The notes under the pieces: generated by a model
Seen by the model: the letters and a program-made list of their open reading frames with translations, nothing else
Databases searched by the model: none
Told to the model about the DNA's origin: nothing
From: Hydractinia symbiolongicarpus
Lineage: Eukaryota > Cnidaria > Hydrozoa > Anthoathecata > Hydractiniidae
DNA: 64,000 bases
Assembly (NCBI RefSeq): GCF_029227915.1
Contig: NC_079877.1
Location: 36,173,851 to 36,237,850, forward strand
Direction: 5' to 3'
Position numbers and translations under genes: made by a program
In this document: piece by piece, positions 35,901 to 50,900 of the stretch
Layout: every line of letters starts with the position of its first letter
How positions within the stretch are numbered: the first letter of the stretch is position 1

Positions 35901-38900
35901 GGGTACTTTCTTTGTATATATTCGACTATACGGGCCTAGCTCGGGACTTACGGGAAATCTCCAGTTTTCGTTTGCCGGCGATTAAACCTCTTTCATTAAG
36001 CGTCTCATCAAAAATGAAAACATTTTTGAAAACTACAAGTCTCATGCGTTTTAGTGGTGAAAAAATAATTTAAAAAATCGTTCGGGAAATGAGTTTACTT
36101 CCCGGGTACTTTCTCTGTATACTTTTGACTATACGGGCCGAGTCCATGATATACGGGAAATCGCGGGTTTTCGTTTGCCGGCGATTAAACTTCTTTTATT
36201 CAGCGTCTCATCAAAAATAAAAACATTTTTGAAAACTACAAGTCTCATGCCTTCTAGTAGTGAAAAAATAATTTAAAAAAACGTTCGGGAAATGAGTTTA
36301 CTCCCTGGGTACTTTCTTTGTATATATTCGACTATACTGGCCTAGCTCGGGACGTACGGGAAATCGCTAGTTTTCGTTTGCCGGCGATTAAACCTCTTTC
36401 ATTAAGCGTCTCATCAAAAATGAAAACATTTTTGAAAACTACAAGTCTCATGCGTTTTAGTGGCGAAAAAATAATTTAAAAAATCGTTCTGGAAATGAGT
36501 TTACTCCCTGAGTACTTTCTTTGTATACTTTTGACTATACGGGCCGAGTCCGGGATTTACAGGAAATCGCTGGTTTTCGTTTGCCGGCGATTAAACTTCT
36601 TTTATTCAGCGTCTCATCAAAAATGAAAACATTCCTGAAAACTACAAGTCTCATGCGTTTTAGTTGGGAAAAAATAATTTAAAAAATCGTTCTGGAAATG
36701 AGTTTAGTCCCTGAGTACTTTCTTTGTATACTTTTGACTATACGGGCCGAGTCCGGGATTTACAGGAAATCGCTGGTTTTCGTTTGCCGGCGATTAAACT
36801 TCTTTTATTCAGCGTCTCATCAGAAATGAAAACATTTTTGAAAACTACAAGTCTCATGCGTTTTAGTGGTAAAAAGATGATTTAAAAAATCGCTCTGGAA
36901 ATGAGTTTACTCACAGGGTACTTTCTTTGTATACATTCGACTATACGGGCCAAGCCCAGGATTTACGGCAAAACGCGGGTTTTCGTTTGCTGGCGATTAA
37001 ACCTCTTTCATTTAGCGTCTCATCAAAAATGAAAACATTTTTGAAAACTACAAGTCTCTTGCCTTTTAGTGGTGAAAAAATAATTCGAAAAATCGTTCGG
37101 GAAATGAGTTTACTTCCTGGGTACTTTGTTTGTATACATTCGACAATACGGGCCAAGCCTGGGATGTACGGGAAATCGCGGGATTTCGTTTGCCGGCGAT
37201 TGAACCTCTTTCATTAAGCGTCTCATCAAAAATGAAAACATTTTTGAAAACTACAAGTCTCATGCGTTTTAGTGGTGAAAAAATAATTTAAAAAATCGTT
37301 CGGGAAATGAGTTTACTTCCTGGGTACTTTCTCTGTATACTTTTGACTATACGGGCCGAGTCCGGGATTTACGGGAAATCGCGGGTTTTCGTTTGCGGGC
37401 GATTAAACTTCTTTTATTCAGCATCTCATCAAAAATGAAAACATTTTTGAAAACTACAAGTCTCATGCGTTTTAGTGGTGAAAAAATAATTTAAAAAATC
37501 GTTCGGGAAATGAGTTTACTTCCTGGGTACTTTCTCTGTATACTTTTGACTATACGGGCCGAGTCCGGGATTTACGGGAAATCGCGGGTTTTCGTTTGCC
37601 GGCGATTAAACTTCTTTTATTCAGCATCTCATCAAAAATAAAAACATTTTTGAAAACTACAAGTCTCATGCGTTTTAGTGTTGAAAAAATAATTTAAAAA
37701 ATCGTTCGGGAAATGAGTTTACTCCGTGGGTACTTTCTTTGTATACCTTTGGCTATACGGGCCGAGTCCGGGATTTAAGGGAATTCGCGGGTTTTCGTTT
37801 GACGGCGATTAAACTTCTTTTATTCAGCGTCTCATCAAAAATGAAAACATTTTTGAAAACTACAAGTCTCATGCCTTCTAGTAGTGAAAAAATAATTTAA
37901 AAAAACATTCGGGAAATGAGTTTACTCCCTGGGTACTTTCTTTGTATATATTCGACTATACGGGCCTAGCTCGGGACGTACGGGAAATCGCTAGTTTTCG
38001 TTTGCCGGCGATTAAACCTCTTTCATTAAGCGTCTCATCAAAAATGAAAACATTTTTGAAAACTACAAGTCTCATGCGTTTTAGTGGCGAAAAAATAATT
38101 TAAAAAATCGTTCTGGAAATGAGTTTACTCCCTGAGTACTTTCTTTGTATACTTTTGACTATACGGGCCGAGTCCGGGATTTACAGGAAATCGCTGGTTT
38201 TCGTTTGCCGGCGATTAAACTTCTTTTATTCAACGTCTCATCAAAAATGAAAACATTCCTGAAAACTACAAGTCTCATGCGTTTTAGTGGTGAAAAAATA
38301 ATTTAAAAAATCGTTCGGGAAATTAGTTTACTCCCTGGGTACTTTCTTTGTATACTTTTGACTATACGGGCCGAGTCCGGGATTTACTGGAAATCGCGGG
38401 TTTTCGTTTGCCGGCGATTAAACTTCTTTTATTCAGCGTCTCATCAGAAATGAAAACATTTTTGAAAACTACAAGTCTCATGCGTTTTAGTGGTAAAAAG
38501 ATGATTTAAAAAATCGTTCTGGAAATGAGTTTACTCACAGGGTACTTTCTTTGTATACATTCGACTATACGGGCCAAGCCCGGGATTTACGGCAAAACGC
38601 GGGTTTTCGTTTGCTGGCGATTAAACCTCTTTTATTTAGCGTCTCATCAAAAATGAAAACATTTTTAAAAACTACAAGTCTCTTGCCTTTTAGTGGTGAA
38701 AAAATAATTCGAAAAATCGTTCGGGAAATGAGTTTACTCCCTGGGTACTTTGTTTGTATACATTCGACAATACGGGCCAAGCCTGGGATGTACGGGAAAT
38801 CGCGGGTTTTCGTTTGCCGGCGATTAAACCTCTTTCATTAAGCGTCTTATCAAAAATGAAAACATTTTTGAAAACTACAAGTCTCGTGCGTTTTAGTGGT

Positions 38901-41900
38901 GAAAAATAATTTAAAAAATCGTTCGGGAAATGAGTTTACTTCCTGGGTACTTTCTCTGTATACTTTTGACTATACGGGCCGAGTCCGGGATTTACGGGAA
39001 ATCGCGGGTTTTTGTTTGCCGGCGATTAACCTTCTTTTATTCAGCGTCTCATCAAAAATAAAAACATTTTTGAAAACTACAAGTCTCATGCGTTTTAGTA
39101 GTGAAAAAATAATTTAAAAAAACGTTCGGGAAATGAGTTTACTCCCTGGGTACTTTCTTTGTATATATTCGACTATACGGGCCTAGCTCGGGACTTACGG
39201 GAAATCGTTAGTTTTCGTTTGCCGGCGATTAAACCTCTTTCATTAAGCGTCTCATCAAAAATGAAAACATTTTTGAAAACTACAAGTCTCATGCGTTTTA
39301 GTGGCAAAAAAATAATTTAAAAAATCGTTCTGGAAATGAGTTTACTCCCTGAGTACTTCCTTTGTATACTTTTGACTATACGGGCCGAGTCCGGGATTTA
39401 CAGGGAATCGCTGGTTTTCGTTTGCCGGCGATTCAACTTCTTTTATTCAGCGTCTCATCAAAAATGAAAACATTCCTGAAAACTACAAGTCTCATGCGTT
39501 TTAGTGGTGAAAAAATAATTTAAAAAATCGTTCGGGAAATGAGTTTACTCCCTGGGTACTTTCTTTGTATACTTTTGACTATACGGGCCGAGTCCGGGAT
39601 TTACTGGAAATCGCGGGTTTTCGTTTGCCGGCGATTAAACTTCTTTTATTCAGCGTCTCATCAGAAATGAAAACATTTTTGAAAACTACAAGTCTCATGC
39701 GTTTTAGTGGTAAAAAGATGATTTAAAAAATCGTTCTGGAAATGAGTTTACTCACAGGGTACTTTCTTTGTATACATTCGGCTATACGGGCCAAGCCCGG
39801 GATTTACGGCAAAACGCAGGTTTTCGTTTGCTGGCGATTAAACCTCTTTCATTTAGCGTCTCATCAAAAATGAAAACATTTTTGAAAACTACAAGTCTCT
39901 TGCCTTTTAGTGGTGAAAAAATAATTCGAAAAATCGTTCGGGAAATGAGTTTACTCCCTGGGTACTTTGTTTGTATACATTCGACAATACGGGCCAAGCC
40001 TGGGATGTACGGGAAGTCGCGGGTTTTCGTTTGCCGGCGATTAAACCTCTTTCATTAAGCGTCTCATCAAAAATGAAAACATTTTTGAAAACTACAAGTC
40101 TCATGCGTTTTAGTGGTGAAAAGATAATTTAAAAAATCGTTCTGGAAATGAGTTTACTCACAGGGTACTTTCTTTGTATATACTCAACTATACTGGCCAA
40201 GCACGGGATTTACGGGAAATCGCGGGTTTTCGTTTGCCGGCGATTAAACTTCTTTTATTCAGCGTCTCATCAAAAATGAAAACATTTTTGAAAACTACAA
40301 GTCTCATGCGTTTTAGTGGTGAAAAAATAATTTAAAAAATCGTTCGGGAATTGAGTTTACTCACAGGGTACTTTCTTTGTATACTTTTGACTATACGGGG
40401 CGAGTCCAGGATTTACAGGAAATCGCGGGTTTTCGTTTGCCGGCGATTAAACATCTTTTATTCAGCGTCTCATCAAAAATGAAAACATTTTTGAAAGCTA
40501 CAAGTCTCATGGGTTTTAGTGGTGAAAAGATAATTTAAAAAATCGTTCTGGAGATGAGTTTACTCCATGGGTATTTTCTTTGTATACTTTTGACTATACG
40601 GGCCGAGTCCGGGATTTACGGGAATTCGCGGGTTTTCGTATGCCGGCGATTAAACTTCTTTTATTCAGCGTCTACTCAAAAATAAAAACATTTTTGAAAA
40701 CTACAAGTCTCATGCGTTTTAGTGGTGTAAAGATAATTAAAAAAATCGGTCTGGAAAAGAGTTTACTCCCTGGGTACCTTCTTTGTATACATTCGACTAT
40801 ACGGGCCTAGTTTGGGATTTACGGGAAATCGCTACTTTTCGTTTGCCGGCGATTAAACCTCTTTCATTAAGCGTCTCATCAAAAATGAAAACATTTTTGA
40901 AAACTACAAGTCTCATGCGTTTTAGAGGCGAAAAAATAATTTAAAAAATCGTTCTGCAAATGAGTTTACTCCCTGAGTACTTTCTTTGTATACTTTTGAC
41001 TATACGGGCCGATTCCGGGATTTACGGGAAATCGCGGGTTTTCGTTTGCCGGCGATTAAACTTCTTTTATTCAGCGTCTCATCAAAAATAAAAACATTTT
41101 TGAAAACTACAAGTCTCATGCGTTTTAGTGTTGAAAAAATAATTCAAAAAATCGTTCGGGAAATGAGTTTACTCCGTGGGTACTTTCTTTGTATATATTC
41201 GACTATACGGGCCTAGCTCGGGACTTACGGGAAATCGCTAGTTTTCGTTTGCCGGCGATTAAACCTCTTTCATTAAGCGTCTCATCAAAAATGAAAACAT
41301 TTTTGAAAACTACAAGTCTCATGCGTTTTAGTGGCGAAAAAATAATTTAAAAAATCGTTCTGGAAATGAGTTTACTCCCTGAGTACTTTCTTTGTATACT
41401 TTTGACTATACGGGCCGAGTCCGGGATTTACAGGAAATCGCTGGTTTTCGTTTGCCGGCGATTAAACTTCTTTTATTCAGCGTCTCATCAAAAATGAAAA
41501 CATTTTTGAAAACTACAAGTCTCATGCGTTTTAGTAGTGAAAAAATAATTTAAAAAAACGTTCGGGAAATGAGTTTACTCCCTGGGTACTTTCTTTGTAT
41601 ATATTCGACTATACGGGCCTAGCTCGGGACTTACGGGAAATCTCTAGTTTTCGTTTGCCGGCGATTAAACCTCTTTCATTAAGCGTCTCATCAAAAATGA
41701 AAACATTTTTGAAAACTACAAGTCTCATGCGTTTTAGTGGTGAAAAAATAATTTAAAAAATCGTTCGGGAAATGAGTTTACTTCCCGGGTACTTTCTCTG
41801 TATACTTTTGACTATACGGGCCGAGTCCGTGATATACGGGAAATCGCGGGTTTTCGTTTGCCGGCGATTAAACTTCTTTTATTCAGCGTCTCATCACAAA

Positions 41901-44900
41901 TAAAAACATTTTTGAAAACTACAAGTCTCATGCCTTCTAGTAGTGAAAAAATAATTTAAAAAAACGTTCGGGAAATGAGTTTACTCCCTGGGTACTTTCT
42001 TTGTATATATTCGACTATACGGGCCTAGCTCGGGACTTACGGGAAATCGCTAGTTTTCGTTTGCCGGCGATTAAACCTCTTTCATTAAGCGTCTCATCAA
42101 AAATGAAAACATTTTTGAAAACTACAAGTCTCATGCGTTTTAGTGGCGAAAAAATAATTTAAAAAATCGTTCTGGAAATGAGTTTACTCCCTGAGTACTT
42201 TCTTTGTATACTTTTGACTATACGGGCCGAGTCCGGGATTTACAGAAAATCGCTGGTTTTCGTTTGCCGGCGATTAAACTTCTTTTATTCAGCGTCTCAT
42301 CAAAAATGAAAACATTCCTGAAAACTACAAGTCTCATGCGTTTTAGTTGGGAAAAAATAATTTAAAAAATCGTTCTGGAAATGAGTTTAGTCCCTGAGTA
42401 CTTTCTTTGTATACTTTTGACTATACGGGCCGAGTCCGGGATTTACAGGAAATCGCTGGTTTTCGTTTGCCGGCGATTAAACTTCTTTTATTCAGCGTCT
42501 CATCAGAAATGAAAACATTTTTGAAAACTACAAGTCTCATGCGTTTTAGTGGTAAAAAGATGATTTAAAAAATCGCTCTGGAAATGAGTTTACTCACAGG
42601 GTACTTTCTTTGTATACATTCGACTATACGGGCCAAGCCCAGGATTTACGGCAAAACGCGGGTTTTCGTTTGCTGGCGATTAAACCTCTTTCATTTAGCG
42701 TCTCATCAAAAATGAAAAAATTTTTGAAAACTACAAGTCTCTTGCCTTTTAGTGGTGAAAAAATAATTCGAAAAATCGTTCGGGAAATGAGTTTACTCCC
42801 TGGGTACTTTGTTTGTATACATTCGACAATACGGGCCAAGCCTGGGATGTACGGGAAATCGCGGGATTTCGTTTGCCGGCGATTGAACCTCTTTCATTAA
42901 GCGTCTCATCAAAAATGAAAACATTTTTGAAAACTACAAGTCTCATGCGTTTTAGTGGTGAAAAAATAATTTAAAAAATCGTTCGGGAAATGAGTTTACT
43001 TCCTGGGTACTTTCTCTGTATACTTTTGACTATACGGGCCGAGTCCGGGATGTACGGGAAATCGCGGGTTTTCGTTTGCCGGCGATTAAACTTCTTTTAT
43101 TCAGCATCTCATCAAAAATAAAAACATTTTTGAAAACTACAAGTCTCATGCGTTTTAGTGTTGAAAAAATAATTTAAAAAATCGTTCGGGAAATGAGTTT
43201 ACTCCGTGGGTACTTTCTTTGTATACCTTTGGCTATACGGGCCGAGTCCGGGATTTAAGGGAATTCGCGGGTTTTCGTTTGCCGGCGATTAAACTTCTTT
43301 TATTCAGCGTCTCATCAAAAATGAAAACATTTTTGAAAACTACAAGTCTCATGCCTTCTAGTAGTGAAAAAATAATTTAAAAAAACATTCGGGAAATGAG
43401 TTTACTCCCTGGGTACTTTCTTTGTATATATTCGACTATACGTGCCTAGCTCGGGACGTACGGGAAATCGCTAGTTTTCGTTTGCCGGCGATTAAACCTC
43501 TTTCATTAAGCGTCTCATCAAAAATGAAAACATTTTTGAAAACTACAAGTCTCATGCGTTTTAGTGGCGAAAAAATAATTTAAAAAATCGTTCTGGAAAT
43601 GAGTTTACTCCCTGAGTACTTTCTTTGTATACTTTTGACTATACGGGCCGAGTCCGGGATTTACAGGAAATCGCTGGTTTTCGTTTGCCGGCGATTAAAC
43701 TTCTTTTATTCAACGTCTCATCAAAAATGAAAACATTCCTGAAAACTACAAGTCTCATGCGTTTTAGTGGTGAAAAAATAATTTAAAAAATCGTTCGGGA
43801 AATTAGTTTACTCCCTGGGTACTTTCTTTGTATACTTTTCACTATACGGGCCGAGTCCGGGATTTACTGGAAATCGCGGGTTTTCGTTTGCCGGCGATTA
43901 AACTTCTTTTATTCAGCGTCTCATCAGAAATGAAAACATTTTTGAAAACTACAAGTCTCATGCGTTTTAGTGGTAAAAAGATGATTTAAAAAATCGTTCT
44001 GGAAATGAGTTTACTCACAGGGTACTTTCTTTGTATACATTCGACTATACGGGCCAAGCCCGGGATTTACGGCAAAACGCGGGTTTTCGTTTGCTGGCGA
44101 TTAAACCTCTTTTATTTAGCGTCTCATCAAAAATGAAAACATTTTTAAAAACTACAAGTCTCTTGCCTTTTAGTGGTGAAAAAATAATTCGAAAAATCGT
44201 TCGGGAAATGAGTTTACTCCCTGGGTACTTTGTTTGTATACATTCGACAATACGGGCCAAGCCTGGGATGTACGGGAAATCGCGGGTTTTCGTTTGCCAG
44301 CGATTAAACCTCTTTCATTAAGCGTCTTATCAAAAATGAAAACATTTTTGAAAACTACAAGTCTCGTGCGTTTTAGTGGTGAAAAATAATTTAAAAAATC
44401 GTTCGGGAAATGAGTTTACTTCCTGGGTACTTTCTCTGTATACTTTTGACTATACGGGCCGAGTCCGGGATTTACGGGAAATCGCGGGTTTTTGTTTGCC
44501 GGCGATTAAACTTCTTTTATTCAGCGTCTCATCAAAAATAAAAACATTTTTGAAAACTACAAGTCTCATGCGTTTTAGTGTTGAAAAAATAATTTAAAAA
44601 ATCGTTCGGGAAATGAGTTTACTCCGTGGGTACTTTCTTTGTATACCTTTGGCTATACGGGCCGAGTCCGGGATTTACGGGAATTCTCGGGTTTTCGTTT
44701 GCCGGCGATTAAACTACTTTTATTTAGCGTCTCATCAAGAATGAAAACATTTTTGAAAACTACAAGTCTCATGCGTTTTAGTGGTGAAAAGATAATTTAA
44801 AAAATCGTTCTGGAAATGAGTTTACTCCCTGGGTACTTTCTTTGTATACCTTTGGCTATACGGGCAGAGTCCGGGATTTAAGGGAATTCGCGGGTTTTCG

Positions 44901-47900
44901 TTTGCCGGCGATTAAACTTCTTTTATTCAGCGTTTCATCAAAAATGAAAACATTTTTGAAAACTACAAGTCTCATGCCTTCTAGTAGTGAAAAAATAATT
45001 TAAAAAAACGTTCGGGAAATGAGTTTACTCCCTGGGTACTTTCTTTGTATATATTCGACTATACGGGCCTAGCTCGGGACTTACGGGAAATCGTTAGTTT
45101 TCGTTTGCCGGCGATTAAACCTCTTTCATTAAGCGTCTCATCAAAAATGAAAACATTTTTGAAAACTACAAGTCTCATGCGTTTTAGTGGCAAAAAAATA
45201 ATTTAAAAAATCGTTCTGGAAATGAGTTTACTCCCTGAGTACTTCCTTTGTATACTTTTGACTATACGGGCCGAGTCCGGGATTTACAGGGAATCGCTGG
45301 TTTTCGTTTGCCGGCGATTCAACTTCTTTTATTCAGCGTCTCATCAAAAATGAAAACATTCCTGAAAACTACAAGTCTCATGCGTTTTAGTGGTGAAAAA
45401 ATAATTTAAAAAATCGTTCGGGAAATGAGTTTACTCCCTGGGTACTTTCTTTGTATACTTTTGACTATACGGGCCGAGTCCGGGATTTACTGGAAATCGC
45501 GGGTTTTCGTTTGCCGGCGATTAAACTTCTTTTATTCAGCGTCTCATCAGAAATGAAAACATTTTTGAAAACTACAAGTCTCATGCGTTTTAGTGGTAAA
45601 AAGATGATTTAAAAAATCGTTCTGGAAATGAGTTTACTCCCTGGGTACTTTCTTTGTATACCTTTGGCTATACGGGCAGAGTCCGGGATTTAAGGGAATT
45701 CGCGGGTTTTCGTTTGCCGGCGATTAAACTTCTTTTATTCAGCGTTTCATCAAAAAAGAAAACATTTTTGAAAACTACAAGTCTCATGCCTTCTAGTAGT
45801 GAAAAAATAATTTAAAAAAACGTTCGGGAAATAAGTTTACTCCCTGGGTACTTTCTTTGTATATATTCGACTATACGGGCCTAGCTCGGGACTTACGGGA
45901 AATCGTTAGTTTTCGTTTGCCGGCGATTAAACCTCTTTCATTGAGCGTGTCATCAAAAATGAAAACATTTTTGAAAACTACAAGTCTCATGCGTTTTAGT
46001 GGTAAAAAAATAATTTAAAAAATCGTTCTGGAAATGAGTTTACTTACAGGGTACTTCCTTTGCATACTTTTGACTATACGGGCCGAGTCCGGGATTTACA
46101 GGGAATCGCTGGTTTTCGTTTGCCGGCGATTCAACTTCTTTTATTCAGCGTCTCATCAAAAATGAAAACATTCCTGAAAACTACAAGTCTCATGCGTTTT
46201 AGTGGTGAAAAAATAATTTAAAAAATCGTTCGGGAAATGAGTTTACTCCCTGGGTACTTTCTTTGTATACTTTTGACTATACAGCCCGAGTCCGGGATTT
46301 ACTGGAAATCGCGGGTTTTCGTTTGCCGGCGATTAAACTTCTTTTATTCAGCGTCTCATCAGAAATGAAAACATTTTTGAAAACTACAAGTCTCTTGCCT
46401 TTTAGTGGTGAAAAAATAATTCGAAAAATCGTTCGGGAAATGAGTTTACTCCCTGGATACTTTGTTTGTATACATTCGACAATACGGGCCAAGCCTGGGA
46501 TGTACGGGAAGTCGCGGGTTTTCGTTTGCCGGCGATTAAACCTCTCTCATTAAGCGTCTCATCAAAAATGAAAACATTTTTGAAAGCTACAAGTCTCATG
46601 GGTTTTAGTGGTGAAAAGATAATTTAAAAAATCGTTCTGGAGATGAGTTTACTCCCTGGGTATTTTCTTTGTATACTTTTGACTATACGGGCCGAGTCCG
46701 GGATTTACGGGAATTCGCGGGTTTTCGTATGCCGGCGATTAAACTTCTTTTATTCAGCGTCTACTCAAAAATAAAAACATTTTTGAAAACTACAAGTCTC
46801 ATGCGTTTTAGTGGTGTAAAGATAATTAAAAAAATCGGTCTGGAAAAGAGTTTACTCCCTGGGTACCTTCTTTGTATACATGCGACTATACGGGCCTAGT
46901 TTGGGATTTACGGGAAATCGCTACTTTTCGTTTGCCGGCGATTAAACCTCTTTCATTAAGCGTCTCATCAAAAATGAAAACATTTTTGAAAACTACAAGT
47001 CTCATGCGTTTTAGAGGCGAAAAAATAATTTAAAAAATCGTTCTGGAAATGAGTTTACTCCCTGAGTACTTTCTTTGTATACTTTTGACTATACGGGCCG
47101 ATTCCGGGATTTACGGGAAATCGCGGGTTTTCGTTTGCCGGCGATTAAACTTCTTTTATTCAGCGTCTCATCAAAAATAAAAACATTTTTGAAAACTACA
47201 AGTCTCATGCGTTTTAGTGTTGAAAAAATAATTCAAAAAATCGTTCGGGAAATGAGTTTACTCCGTGGGTACTTTCTTTGTATATATTCGACTATACGGG
47301 CCTAGCTCGGGACTTACGGGAAATCGCTAGTTTTCGTTTGCCGGCGATTAAACCTTTTTCATTAAGCGTCTCATCAAAAATGAAAACATTTTTGAAAACT
47401 ACAAGTCTCATGCGTTTTAGTGGCGAAAAAATAATTTAAAAAATCGTTCTGGAAATGAGTTTACTCCCTGAGTACTTTCTTTGTATACATTCGACTATAC
47501 GGGCCAAGCCCGGGATTTACGGCAAAACGCGGGTTTTCGTTTGCTGGCGATTAAACCTCTTTTATTTAGCGTCTCATCAAAAATGAAAACATTTTTAAAA
47601 ACTACAAGTCTCTTGCCTTTTAGTGGTGAAAAAATAATTCGAAAAATCGTTCGGGAAATGAGTTTACTCCCTGGGTACTTTGTTTGTATACATTCGACAA
47701 TACGGGCCAAGCCTGGGATGTACGGGAAATCGCGGGTTTTCGTTTGCCGGCGATTAAACCTCTTTCATTAAGCGTCTTATCAAAAATGAAAACATTTTTG
47801 AAAACTACAAGTCTCGTGCGTTTTAGTGGTGAAAAATAATTTAAAAAATCGTTCGGGAAATGAGTTTACTTCCTGGGTACTTTCTCTGTATACTTTTGAC

Positions 47901-50900
47901 TATACGGGCCGAGTCCGGGATTTACGGGAAATCGCGGGTTTTTGTTTGCCGGCGATTAAACTTCTTTTATTCAGCGTCTCATCAAAAATAAAAACATTTT
48001 TGAAAACTACAAGTCTCATGCGTTTTAGTGTTGAAAAAATAATTTAAAAAATCGTTCGGGAAATGAGTTTACTCCGTGGGTACTTTCTTTGTATACCTTT
48101 GGCTATACGGGCCGAGTCCGGGATTTACGGGAATTCTCGGGTTTTCGTTTGCCGGCGATTAAACTACTTTTATTTAGCGTCTCATCAAGAATGAAAACAT
48201 TTTTGAAAACTACAAGTCTCATGCGTTTTAGTGGTGAAAAGATAATTTAAAAAATCGTTCTGGAAATGAGTTTACTCCCTGGGTACTTTCTTTGTATACC
48301 TTTGGCTATACGGGCAGAGTCCGGGATTTAAGGGAATTCGCGGGTTTTCGTTTGCCGGCGATTAAACTTCTTTTATTCAGCGTTTCATCAAAAATGAAAA
48401 CATTTTTGAAAACTACAAGTCTCATGCCTTCTAGTAGTGAAAAAATAATTTAAAAAAACGTTCGGGAAATGAGTTTACTCCCTGGGTACTTTCTTTGTAT
48501 ATATTCGACTATACGGGCCTAGCTCGGGACTTACGGGAAATCGTTAGTTTTCGTTTGCCGGCGATTAAACCTCTTTCATTAAGCGTCTCATCAAAAATGA
48601 AAACATTTTTGAAAACTACAAGTCTCATGCGTTTTAGTGGCAAAAAAATAATTTAAAAAATCGTTCTGGAAATGAGTTTACTCCCTGAGTACTTCCTTTG
48701 TATACTTTTGACTATACGGGCCGAGTCCGGGATTTACAGGGAATCGCTGGTTTTCGTTTGCCGGCGATTCAACTTCTTTTATTCAGCGTCTCATCAAAAA
48801 TGAAAACATTCCTGAAAACTACAAGTCTCATGCGTTTTAGTGGTGAAAAAATAATTTAAAAAATCGTTCGGGAAATGAGTTTACTCCCTGGGTACTTTCT
48901 TTGTATACATTTGACTATACGGGCCGAGTCCGGGATTTACTGGAAATCGCGGGTTTTCGTTTGCCGGCGATTAAACTTCTTTTATTCAGCGTCTCATCAG
49001 AAATGAAAACATTTTTGAAAACTACAAGTCTCATGCGTTTTAGTGGTAAAAAGATGATTTAAAAAATCGTTCTGGAAATGAGTTTACTCCCTGGGTACTT
49101 TCTTTGTATACCTTTGGCTATACGGGCAGAGTCCGGGATTTAAGGGAATTCGCGGGTTTTCGTTTGCCGGCGATTAAACTTCTTTTATTCAGCGTTTCAT
49201 CAAAAAAGAAAACATTTTTGAAAACTACAAGTCTCATGCCTTCTAGTAGTGAAAAAATAATTTAAAAAAACGTTCGGGAAATAAGTTTACTCCCTGGGTA
49301 CTTTCTTTGTATATATTCGACTATACGGGCCTAGCTCGGGACTTACGGGAAATCGTTAGTTTTCGTTTGCCGGCGATTAAACCTCTTTCATTGAGCGTCT
49401 CATCAAAAATGAAAACATTTTTGAAAACTACAAGTCTCATGCGTTTTAGTGGTAAAAAAATAATTTAAAAAATCGTTCTGGAAATGAGTTTACTCACAGG
49501 GTACTTCCTTTGCATACTTTTGACTATACGGGCCGAGTCCGGGATTTACAGGGAATCGCTGGTTTTCGTTTGCCGGCGATTCAACTTCTTTTATTCAGCG
49601 TCTCATCAAAAATGAAAACATTCCTGAAAACTACAAGTCTCATGCGTTTTAGTGGTGAAAAAATAATTTAAAAAATCGTTCGGGAAATGAGTTTACTCCC
49701 TGGGTACTTTCTTTGTATACTTTTGACTATACAGCCCGAGTCCGGGATTTACTGGAAATCGCGGGTTTTCGTTTGCCGGCGATTAAACTTCTTTTATTCA
49801 GCGTCTCATCAGAAATGAAAACATTTTTGAAAACTACAAGTCTCATGCGTTTTAGTGGTGAAAAGATAATTTAAAAAATCGTTCTGGAGATGAGTTTACT
49901 CCCTGGGTATTTTCTTTGTATACTTTTGACTATACGGGCCGAGTCCGGGATTTACGGGAATTCGCGGGTTTTCGTATGCCGGCGATTAAACTTCTTTTAT
50001 TCAGCGTCTACTCAAAAATAAAAACATTTTTGAAAACTACAAGTCTCATGCGTTTTAGTGGTGTAAAGATAATTAAAAAAATCGGTCTGGAAAAGAGTTT
50101 ACTCCCTGGGTACCTTCTTTGTATACATTCGACTATACGGGCCTAGTTTGGGATTTACGGGAAATCGCTACTTTTCGTTTGCCGGCGATTAAACCTCTTT
50201 CATTAAGCGTCTCATCAAAAATGAAAACATTTTTGAAAACTACAAGTCTCATGCGTTTTAGAGGCGAAAAAATAATTTAAAAAATCGTTCTGGAAATGAG
50301 TTTACTCCCTGAGTACTTTCTTTGTATACTTTTGACTATACGGGCCGATCCCGGGATTTACGGGAAATCGCGGGTTTTCGTTTGCCGGCGATTAAACTTC
50401 TTTTATTCAGCGTCTCATCAAAAATAAAAACATTTTTGAAAACTACAAGTCTCATGCGTTTTAGTGTTGAAAAAATAATTCAAAAAATCGTTCGGGAAAT
50501 GAGTTTACTCCGTGGGTACTTTCTTTGTATATATTCGACTATACGGGCCTAGCTCGGGACTTACGGGAAATCGCTAGTTTTCGTTTGCCGGCGATTAAAC
50601 CTTTTTCATTAAGCGTCTCATCAAAAATGAAAACATTTTTGAAAACTACAAGTCTCATGCGTTTTAGTGGCGAAAAAATAATTTAAAAAATCGTTCTGGA
50701 AATGAGTTTACTCCCTGAGTACTTTCTTTGTATACTTTTGACTATACGGGCCGAGTCCGGGATTTACAGGAAATCGCTGGTTTTCGTTTGCCGGCGATTA
50801 AACTTCTTTTATTCAGCGTCTCATCAAAAATGAAAACATTTTTGAAAACTACAAGTCTCATGCCTTCTAGTAGTGAAAAAATAATTTAAAAAAACGTTCG